This document shows positions 1 through 4,598 of a DNA stretch of 5,831 nucleotides, piece by piece; position 1 is the stretch's first letter; each line of letters opens with the position of its first letter. The stretch lies in NCBI GenBank assembly GCA_023430625.1, contig JAEZAA010000059.1, positions 1-5,831 on the forward strand, written 5' to 3'. The notes below the pieces were generated by a model. That model searched no databases and was not told the origin of the DNA. It saw only the letters and a program-made list of their open reading frames with translations. A program made the translations under genes and the position numbers. Source of the stretch: Pseudomonadota bacterium (GTDB lineage Bacteria > Pseudomonadota > Gammaproteobacteria > Pseudomonadales > Oleiphilaceae).

Positions 1-19
1 GTATGAGGTCAGAGGCCTG
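1..19. other. Edge sequence downstream of the sirtuin gene
   Basis: Only 19 bases lie beyond the sirtuin stop codon. They hold an AGGCCT palindrome, but no terminator hairpin or T-run and no start of another gene can be recognised. Where the minus-strand transcript ends cannot be told from this window. Confidence 0.4.
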
Positions 20-754
20 TTATGAATCCAGCGCCTTCACAATCGCGGGCAACACCACACCGGAAGCCCCCGCCAATGTAAAATCCGCAATCTGGCTCAG
101 TGGCGTCGGGTTGGGATTGATTTCTACCACCACCGCGCCATTGCGCTTGGCCGTCAGCGGCAGCTCCGCCGCCGGATACACCATGCCGGAGGTGCCGATG
201 CTGAACAGCAGGTCGCAATCTGCCACTGCTTCAACCGCCCTGGCCAGCGCCTGTTCCGGCAGGTATTCGCCAAACCACACCACCGCCGGTCGCAGCAGGC
301 TACCGCAGGTATGTTTGGGCACGGTGCCGGTATCCTCCGGCCAGTCCATCTCGCCACAATCCCGGTCCAGGCAACGCACCCGGTGGATGCTGCCGTGCAG
401 TTCGATGACATCGGTACTGCCTGCCATCTGATGGAGACCATCCACGTTCTGGGTGATGAGCGTCAGGCGCGGTAACCGTTGTTGGAGCTGAGCCAGCGCG
501 TAATGGCCGGGATTGGGCTGGATCTGCAGCACCTGTTGGCGCCGCCAGGCATACCACTGCCAGACTCGCTCCGGATTCGCCCGAAAGCCCTGTTCCGACG
601 CCAGCTCCTCCGGCCGGAACTGCGCCCAAAGCCCCGATTGGGCATCACGAAAGGTGGGAATGCCGCTTTCGGCGGAGATGCCGGCACCGGTCATCACGAC
701 TATGTGCCTGGCTTTCAGCAACCTTCCGATCAGTGCGGCGGGAATGGCTGTCAT
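20..754 (-). CDS. cobB: Sir2-family NAD-dependent protein deacylase, SIRT5/CobB-like (class III)
   Basis: This 244-residue protein should remove acyl groups from lysines, using NAD+ and releasing nicotinamide and O-acyl-ADP-ribose in the cytoplasm. Visible motifs are the Rossmann GAGISAESGIPTFRD (residues 23-37), TQNVDGLH (101-108), the catalytic His120 in ELHGS, LRPAVVWFGE (154-163) and GTSGMVYPAAEL (188-199). Tyr68 and Arg71 (YAWR) match the Tyr-x-x-Arg pair that lets SIRT5-type enzymes bind succinyl, malonyl or glutaryl lysine, so activity may extend beyond deacetylation. The zinc module is odd: Cys128, Cys133 and Cys150 are present, but the usual partner 3 to 5 residues before Cys150 is missing (the local sequence is VPKHTC). 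The ATG has GGGAG 9 nt upstream. It lies 78 nt after the MaoC gene on the same strand and is probably co-transcribed. A weak internal promoter (TTGTGA at 809-814, GATCAT at 786-791, 17-nt spacer) is possible. The family is certain; the acyl preference is inferred. Confidence 0.95.
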   Translation of the reverse strand: MTAIPAALIGRLLKARHIVVMTGAGISAESGIPTFRDAQSGLWAQFRPEELASEQGFRANPERVWQWYAWRRQQVLQIQPNPGHYALAQLQQRLPRLTLITQNVDGLHQMAGSTDVIELHGSIHRVRCLDRDCGEMDWPEDTGTVPKHTCGSLLRPAVVWFGEYLPEQALARAVEAVADCDLLFSIGTSGMVYPAAELPLTAKRNGAVVVEINPNPTPLSQIADFTLAGASGVVLPAIVKALDS

Positions 755-832
755 GGCATCGGGCTCCCAGGTCGGCTAGCCGCCCATGATCCGTTTGCCA
801 TGACATTTTCACAAGGGGAAGGGCGGCTGGAT

Positions 833-1291
833 CTACACCAAATACACCACCAGATTCTCCGCCACGCAGGCCGGCCGCTCGCTGCCTTCGATCTCGACCG
901 TCGTCGTATACTTGCCCAGATAACGGCCTTCGCCCATGGCTTGCAGGCTGTTCAGCACCAGCCGTGAGCGCAGCTTGGCGCCCTTTGGCGTGGGCGTCGG
1001 AAAGCGCAGTTTATCCAGCCCGTAGTTGATGTTGGCCTTGGTGCAGGTCAGCTTCATGATCTGCTGGTTGAACTGGGGAATCAGCGACAGGGTCAGGTAA
1101 CCATGGGCGATGGTGGTGCCCCAGGGGGATTCCTGTTTCGCGCGTTCCTCGTCCAGATGGATCCACTGGTAATCGCCGGTGGCCTCGGCAAACGCCTGGA
1201 TGCGGTCCTGGCTGATCTCGAGCCAGTCGCTGGTGCCGATTTCCTGGCCGACCAGGGCCTGGAGCTGCTCAATGCTGTCGATGAGTCTCAC
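833..1291 (-). CDS. MaoC/NodN-type hot-dog-fold acyl-CoA dehydratase/hydratase
   Basis: This 152-residue single hot-dog protein belongs to the MaoC-like dehydratases, which include (R)-specific enoyl-CoA hydratases (PhaJ) and rhizobial NodN. The signature is FAEATGDYQWIHLDEERA (residues 34-51), followed by the IAHGYLTLSL segment (61-70). Asp40 and His45 have the Asp-x4-His spacing of the PhaJ catalytic pair. The Asn-Pro usually following the Asp is replaced by Gln-Trp, as in NodN-like members. It probably adds water across an enoyl-CoA, but the chain length and substrate are not readable. The start is GTG: it lies 3 nt after the TAA of the aldolase-fold gene, and a GGGG core inside the end of that gene sits 8 nt upstream. 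No better in-frame ATG is visible near it. The spacing implies translational coupling in one transcript. An acyl-ACP or other thioester role is the alternative. Confidence 0.92.
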   Translation of the reverse strand: MRLIDSIEQLQALVGQEIGTSDWLEISQDRIQAFAEATGDYQWIHLDEERAKQESPWGTTIAHGYLTLSLIPQFNQQIMKLTCTKANINYGLDKLRFPTPTPKGAKLRSRLVLNSLQAMGEGRYLGKYTTTVEIEGSERPACVAENLVVYLV

Positions 1292-1294
1292 GCC

Positions 1295-2056
1295 TTACAC
1301 CCCATAGCCCGGATACTTGCTGTCCAGCAACCGGATCAGCGCCGGCCAGGTCAGCTTGGAGGCCCGGCCCAGGTCCTCGGACTGCATCCGCGTTGTCTCA
1401 ATCGCGGCTTCCGGCGGCAGGTGCACCGGCCCGCAGGCCTGGGCGCGTACCTGGATCTCGCAGGCCTTCATCAGGAAGTACATATAGGTAAAGGCTTCCG
1501 CCACGCTATGCCCGACGGTGAGGGTGCCGTGGTTGCGCAAAATCATCATGTTGCTCGTGCCCAGGTCCCGGATCAGGCGTTCGCGCTCGTCCAGGTTGAG
1601 GGCCACGCCTTCGTATTCGTGGTAGCAGAGGTGGCCGAGGCAGAGCATGGCGGTCTGGCTCAGGGGCAGCAGGCCGTCGCGATGGGCGGAGACAGCGACG
1701 CCATCTGGCGCGTGCAGATGCATGACCGCACCGGCCTCCGGGCGGCCCATGTGCACGGCGCTGTGGATGGTGAAACCGGCGGGGTTGACCCGGTGCAGGC
1801 CGCCGCTTTGGACGATGTGGCCGTCCTGATCCACTTTCACCAGGGATGAAGCGGTGATCTCGTGAAACAGCAGGCCGTAGGGATTGATCAGGAAATGATG
1901 CTCCGGGCCAGGCACGCGGGCGGAGAGATGGGTAAACACCAGATCGTCCCAACCGAAGTGGGCGACCAGCCGGTAGGCGGCAGCCAGATCCCGGCGAACC
2001 TGCCACTCATCCTTGGCAATTTCCTGAAATGAAGTTTCTCTATTTTCTGGATTCAT
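1295..2056 (-). CDS. Class II aldolase/adducin-fold protein, adducin-type active site
   Basis: This 253-residue protein belongs to the class II aldolase/adducin domain family, which covers zinc aldolases and epimerases such as FucA and AraD as well as the adducin head domain. The zinc-site histidines appear conserved: His113 and His115 in VMHLHAP and His176 in RNHGTL. The segment NPAGFTIHSAVHMGRPEA (residues 91-108) reads like the adducin head. At the position of the FucA catalytic glutamate (Glu73, in SEW) it has Gly94, so a classical retro-aldol reaction is doubtful. Metal-dependent lyase, dehydratase or epimerase activity, or a binding role, remain open. A longer frame exists from TTG at 2092, but those extra 12 codons run through the Shine-Dalgarno itself. 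GAGGAGAG, 7 nt before the ATG at 2056, fixes the start. It is the first gene of the minus-strand cluster, just before the MaoC gene. The fold is secure; the reaction is unknown. Confidence 0.93.
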   Translation of the reverse strand: MNPENRETSFQEIAKDEWQVRRDLAAAYRLVAHFGWDDLVFTHLSARVPGPEHHFLINPYGLLFHEITASSLVKVDQDGHIVQSGGLHRVNPAGFTIHSAVHMGRPEAGAVMHLHAPDGVAVSAHRDGLLPLSQTAMLCLGHLCYHEYEGVALNLDERERLIRDLGTSNMMILRNHGTLTVGHSVAEAFTYMYFLMKACEIQVRAQACGPVHLPPEAAIETTRMQSEDLGRASKLTWPALIRLLDSKYPGYGV

Positions 2057-2063
2057 TGTTATT

Positions 2064-2071
2064 CTCTCCTC
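2064..2071 (-). promoter_or_regulatory. Ribosome binding site of the aldolase-fold gene
   Basis: GAGGAGAG on the minus strand lies 7 nt before the ATG ending at 2056. It is the strongest Shine-Dalgarno in the window and rules out the upstream TTG start at 2092. Confidence 0.85.
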
Positions 2072-2076
2072 GAAAA

Positions 2077-2091
2077 TGAAATATAGTTTCA
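2077..2091. promoter_or_regulatory. Candidate operator dyad in the divergent promoter region
   Basis: A perfect 5-bp inverted repeat, TGAAA-N5-TTTCA, lies in an AT-rich stretch between the two divergent genes. It covers the expected transcription start of the minus-strand cluster and overlaps TATAGT (2082-2087), a possible plus-strand -10 box for the MBL gene with no good -35. A regulator bound here could act on both genes. The arms are short and no regulator is encoded in the window, so this is suggestive only. Confidence 0.35.
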
Positions 2092-2120
2092 ATAATAGTT
2101 CAGTTGGCGGTCGATTTCAC
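2092..2120 (-). promoter_or_regulatory. Predicted sigma-70 promoter of the aldolase-MaoC-sirtuin cluster
   Basis: On the minus strand GTGAAA (plus positions 2115-2120, four of six matches to TTGACA) is followed after exactly 17 nt by TATTAT (2092-2097, five of six matches to TATAAT). The start would fall near 2083-2086, giving a leader of about 30 nt carrying the Shine-Dalgarno at 2064-2071. Position and spacing are good, but the -35 match is moderate. Confidence 0.45.
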
Positions 2121-2131
2121 GTTACCGCCCA

Positions 2132-2157
2132 TTGCTGTCCGTAGCAACGCTTGTTGC
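2132..2157 (+). promoter_or_regulatory. Overlapping small stem-loops in the MBL gene leader
   Basis: TTGCT (2132-2136) pairs with AGCAA (2143-2147) around a 6-nt loop, and GCAAC (2144-2148) pairs with GTTGC (2153-2157) around a 4-nt loop. The two share GCAA and so exclude each other. They end 8 nt before the GGAGG ribosome site. Both stems are only 5 bp and may be chance, or part of a DNA-binding site. Confidence 0.2.
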
Positions 2158-2165
2158 ACTGGCTT

Positions 2166-2170
2166 GGAGG
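2166..2170 (+). promoter_or_regulatory. Ribosome binding site of the MBL-fold gene
   Basis: GGAGG sits 5 nt before the ATG at 2176. It selects this start over the in-frame TTG at 2104, which would add 24 residues and has no comparable upstream site. Confidence 0.8.
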
Positions 2171-2175
2171 CACAG

Positions 2176-3192
2176 ATGACCGCATTATCCTTTCCGTACC
2201 GAACGCTTCCCGAACCGGCCCAGAAGGTGGAGGTGGCCGAGGGCGTGTTCTGGCTGCGCTTCGGCCTGCCGTTCGCGCTGGATCACATCAATCTCTGGCT
2301 GCTGCGCGACGGTGACGGCTGGCTGATCGTCGATACCGGCTTTGGCGACGAGGCCACCCGCGAGGCCTGGCTTCGCACCTTTGACGAGGCACTGGAAGGG
2401 CGGCCCCTGACCCGCATCATCGTCACCCACTACCATCCCGACCACATCGGCCAGGCGGCCTGGCTGGCGGACACCTGGAGCGCACCGGTGAGCATGACCG
2501 CCGGCGAGCTGGCGCTGGCGCAGCATCTCCATGCCGTTCCAGACCAGCGTCTGCACACGGAGGGCAAGGCATTCTTTGTGCGCCACGGGCTGGATCAGGA
2601 ACGGGCCCAGGCCATGGTGGCGACGGGAAACCGCTATCGCCGTGCCATCCCGGCGCTGCCGCAGCCTGCGGAGATCCTGCGGGACGGGCAGGAGTTAACC
2701 ATTGATGGCCGGTGCTGGCGGATCATCTGCGGCAATGGCCATTCGCCGGAGCACGCCTGCCTGTATCGGGAGGAGGATGGGGTGCTGATCAGTGGCGATC
2801 AGGTGCTGCCGACCATTTCCAGCAATGTGAGCGTCCATCTGGACAGCGCCCAGGACGATCCCCTGAGCGGCTTTATCGAGAGCCAGCACAAGATCGGTCA
2901 GCTGCCGGCGGACACCCTGGTGCTGCCGGCGCACGGCCGGCCGTTTCGCGGCTTGCGCGAGCGTACCGCCGCCCTGGTGGGGCATCACGAGCGCCAACTG
3001 GCGCGGGTGGAAGCGGCCTGTAAGGAGCAACCGCAATCCGCGGCGGATCTGCTGCCGGTGCTGTTTCGGCCCAACCTCACGCCCCATGAGCTGCATTTCG
3101 CCATGGGCGAGAGCCTGGCGCACCTGAATTATCTGGAGCGGCGGGGGCGGCTGACGCGATTGGAGGCGGAAGTCGTTCGCTTTACCGCCTAA
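2176..3192 (+). CDS. MBL-fold metallohydrolase with C-terminal winged-helix-like domain
   Basis: This 338-residue metallo-beta-lactamase-fold hydrolase has a complete dinuclear metal site: THYHPDH (residues 84-90; His85, His87, Asp89, His90), His189 in GNGHSPEH, Asp208 in ISGDQVLP and His253 in LPAHGRPF. The N-terminal half opens with a strand-rich segment containing DHINLWLLRDGDGWLIVDTGFGD (split at residues 36-58). The C-terminal stretch of about 80 residues, ending in FAMGESLAHLNYLERRGRL, resembles the winged-helix tail of LACTB2-type MBL proteins. There is no signal peptide, so it is probably cytoplasmic. Thioesterase, esterase, lactonase or nuclease activity are all known in this superfamily; neighbours in acyl-CoA metabolism favour a thioester or ester substrate, by inference only. 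The start is set by GGAGG 5 nt upstream of the ATG. The gene is divergent from the aldolase-fold cluster, with 119 nt between the start codons, and convergent with the dehydrogenases. Confidence 0.93.
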   Translation: MTALSFPYRTLPEPAQKVEVAEGVFWLRFGLPFALDHINLWLLRDGDGWLIVDTGFGDEATREAWLRTFDEALEGRPLTRIIVTHYHPDHIGQAAWLADTWSAPVSMTAGELALAQHLHAVPDQRLHTEGKAFFVRHGLDQERAQAMVATGNRYRRAIPALPQPAEILRDGQELTIDGRCWRIICGNGHSPEHACLYREEDGVLISGDQVLPTISSNVSVHLDSAQDDPLSGFIESQHKIGQLPADTLVLPAHGRPFRGLRERTAALVGHHERQLARVEAACKEQPQSAADLLPVLFRPNLTPHELHFAMGESLAHLNYLERRGRLTRLEAEVVRFTA

Positions 3193-3203
3193 ACGGCGGA
3201 CAC

Positions 3204-3227
3204 AAAAAAGGGCGGCCGAAGCCGCCC
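3204..3227 (-). terminator. Rho-independent terminator, minus-strand orientation
   Basis: GGGCGGC (3210-3216) and GCCGCCC (3221-3227) form a perfect 7-bp GC stem with a stable tetraloop, UUCG in the minus-strand RNA. A run of six A on the plus strand (3204-3209) becomes the U-tract for minus-strand transcripts, so it should stop transcripts coming from the dehydrogenase genes, 217 nt after their last stop codon. It also lies 17 nt after the MBL stop. In that direction it has only a 5' A-tract and no U-run, so it could stabilise the 3' end but is a poor terminator. Confidence 0.8.
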
Positions 3228-3286
3228 TGGATGGTTCGTAACTCTCAATCGATCTTGCGTGGCAGTCGTTAGCGCCGAAGTAGCCA

Positions 3287-3334
3287 GTAGCTCCCCTCTC
3301 CTGCTGCGCGGGAGAGGGGCGGGGGGGTGAGGGT
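3287..3334 (+). repeat. REP-like unit, left arm of a BIME-like pair
   Basis: The unit starts with GTAG followed by CTCCC. A hairpin follows: CCCCTCTCC (3293-3301) pairs with GGAGAGGGG (3311-3319). Three inner pairs (one a T-G wobble) extend the stem to 12 bp, with loop TGC at 3305-3307. The unit ends with GGGGTGAGGGT (3324-3334). A GTAG-type head, a stem-loop and a G-rich tail are the usual layout of REP sequences mobilised by RAYT transposases. No RAYT gene lies in the window. Confidence 0.7.
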
Positions 3335-3377
3335 CTCGCAGGCGAGGGAGGAAGCTAACCACGGACGCGCCTGATAT

Positions 3378-3417
3378 ACCCTCACCCCAGCCCTCTCCCA
3401 GAGGGAGAGGGAGCTAA
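3378..3417 (-). repeat. REP-like unit, right arm in inverted orientation
   Basis: Read on the minus strand this is a shorter copy of the left unit. It has TTAG in place of GTAG, then CTCCC. A perfect 9-bp hairpin follows (CCCTCTCCC at 3391-3399 with GGGAGAGGG at 3403-3411, loop AGA). It ends in GGGGTGAGGGT, which is exactly the tail of the left unit (ACCCTCACCCC on the plus strand, 3378-3388). The two 11-bp tails face each other across 43 bp, so the pair can fold into one large cruciform-like structure. The stem sequences differ in length and loop, so the copies have diverged or belong to two subfamilies. Confidence 0.7.
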
Positions 3418-3443
3418 ATCAAAGCTTTCTATATGCGACGAGC

Positions 3444-4586
3444 TTACGCCGATTCCAGCAGCTCACTGAAAATCTCCAGATGATGATCGTCATCGCCCAG
3501 CTGGTGGTTGATCATGATCAGGCGCTTGGCATAGTGGGACAGGTTGTATTCCCAGGTCATGCCAATGCCGCCGTGCAGCTGGATCGCCTGCTCCGCGACG
3601 AACTGACCGGCGCGGCCGATCACGTTCTTGGCGGCGGACAGCACGCGCTGGCGCTGCACGCTGGCGGGCTCGTCGGCCACGGAGGCGGCCAGCAGCGCCA
3701 TGGAGCGGGCCTGTTCCAGCTCGGAGTTCATGTCCACCATGCGGTGCTGCAGGGCCTGGAACTTACCGATGGGCACGCCGAACTGCTTGCGGGTCTTGAG
3801 GTATTCCAGGGTCAGGCGCACGGCTTCTTCCATGGCACCCACCGCTTCGCCACAAAGCGCGGCAATGGCGCGCCCGGCTTGGTAGTGAATCGCCTCGGAA
3901 GCCTGGCCTTCCTCGCCCAGCAGGGCGTCGGCGCTGACTTCGACATTGTTCAGGAACAGATCAGAGCCCTTCAGGCCGTCCGCCGTCGGGTAGTCGCGGC
4001 GGGAGAGGCCGGCGGCGTTGGCATCGACGATGAACAGGCTGATGCCGGCAGCCTCCATCGAGTCGCCACTGGTGCGGGCGGAGACGATCAGCTTGTCGGC
4101 GCAATGGCCACCGATCACTACACCCTTGCGGCCGTTCAGGCGATAACCGTTGGCGGTTTTCTCGGCGCGGGTCTGCACGTCGTTCAGGTTGTAGCGGCTT
4201 TGCAGCTCCACCAGGCCGACCGCGACTTTCAGGCTGCCGCTGGCGATGCCGGCGATCAGCTCCTCTTGCTGCGCGGCGGTGCCCAGCTGGTTGATCAGAC
4301 CACCACCCAGAATCACCGATTGCAGGTAGGGTTCCAGGCACAGGCCACGGCCCAGCTCGGTCATCACCAGCTGGGTTTCCACGCCGGTGCCGGCGAAGCC
4401 GCCGAATTCCTCGGCGAAGGGCACGGCAGTCAGGCCCAGTTCGCTCAGTTGATTCCAGAAGCGTTCGCTGAAGCCCAGCTCGGACTGGCGATAGCCTTCG
4501 CGCATTTCGAATTCGTACTCGCCGCGCACCAGACGGGCCGCGGTTTCCTGCAGCATTTGTTGTTCTTCAGTCAGTTTGAAATCCAT
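3444..4586 (-). CDS. Acyl-CoA dehydrogenase family protein, small/non-catalytic-type subunit
   Basis: This 380-residue protein has the three-part acyl-CoA dehydrogenase fold: an N-terminal helical domain (opening MDFKLTEEQQML), a middle beta domain (about 120-220), and a C-terminal helical domain with TRKQFGVPIGKFQALQH (265-281) and QLHGGIGMTWE (337-347), which help bind FAD. Two catalytic-base positions look empty. The helix-G Glu of isovaleryl-CoA dehydrogenase aligns with Gly238 (QAGRAIAAL), and the YEG glutamate of medium-chain enzymes falls in MINHQLG with no Glu. The best reading is a partner subunit of the adjacent dehydrogenase in a heteromeric enzyme, as known for mycobacterial steroid FadE pairs and the PimC/PimD pair. 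The ATG at 4586 is preferred over the in-frame TTG at 4607, because AAGAGG ends 6 nt before it. It lies 10 nt after its neighbour's stop. The family is secure; the non-catalytic role is inferred from manual alignment. Confidence 0.93.
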   Translation of the reverse strand: MDFKLTEEQQMLQETAARLVRGEYEFEMREGYRQSELGFSERFWNQLSELGLTAVPFAEEFGGFAGTGVETQLVMTELGRGLCLEPYLQSVILGGGLINQLGTAAQQEELIAGIASGSLKVAVGLVELQSRYNLNDVQTRAEKTANGYRLNGRKGVVIGGHCADKLIVSARTSGDSMEAAGISLFIVDANAAGLSRRDYPTADGLKGSDLFLNNVEVSADALLGEEGQASEAIHYQAGRAIAALCGEAVGAMEEAVRLTLEYLKTRKQFGVPIGKFQALQHRMVDMNSELEQARSMALLAASVADEPASVQRQRVLSAAKNVIGRAGQFVAEQAIQLHGGIGMTWEYNLSHYAKRLIMINHQLGDDDHHLEIFSELLESA

Positions 4587-4592
4587 GGCGGG

Positions 4593-4598
4593 CCTCTT
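4593..4598 (-). promoter_or_regulatory. Ribosome binding site of the small dehydrogenase gene, overlapping the upstream stop codon
   Basis: AAGAGG on the minus strand uses the last two bases of the TAA of the upstream dehydrogenase and lies 6 nt before the ATG at 4586. This arrangement favours translational coupling, which suits subunits needed in equal amounts. Confidence 0.7.

Larger units (their letters stand above)
3193..3443. other. Convergent intergenic region
   Basis: These 251 bases separate the stop of the MBL gene from the stop of the small dehydrogenase gene. They hold a terminator hairpin (3204-3227) and a REP-type inverted pair (3287-3417). The stretch 3228-3286 shows no gene or repeat, and 3418-3443 shows only an AAAGCTTT palindrome (3421-3428). 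No open frame with a plausible ribosome site is present. Confidence 0.7.

Noticed and set aside
786..814. Separate promoter for the sirtuin gene (TTGTGA-17-GATCAT on the minus strand)
   Set aside because: Both hexamers match the consensus at only four of six positions, too weak to list as a feature; read-through from the upstream genes is as likely.
1103..1849. 248-codon plus-strand open frame across the hydratase and aldolase-fold genes
   Set aside because: It spans two well-supported genes on the opposite strand, including their junction, and has no motif of its own.
1506..2006. 166-codon minus-strand frame inside the aldolase-fold gene
   Set aside because: Arg/Pro-rich out-of-frame translation; the overlapping frame has the zinc histidines and adducin-like core.
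2057..2092. TTG start giving 12 extra residues on the aldolase-fold protein
   Set aside because: The extension would translate the strong GAGGAGAG ribosome site; the ATG at 2056 fits far better.
2695..3123. 142-codon minus-strand frame opposite the MBL gene
   Set aside because: Shadow of the MBL coding sequence, without ribosome site or known domain.
3287..3417. Possible CRISPR or tandem repeat
   Set aside because: There are only two units, in inverted orientation with unequal hairpins; this fits a REP pair, not direct repeats with spacers.
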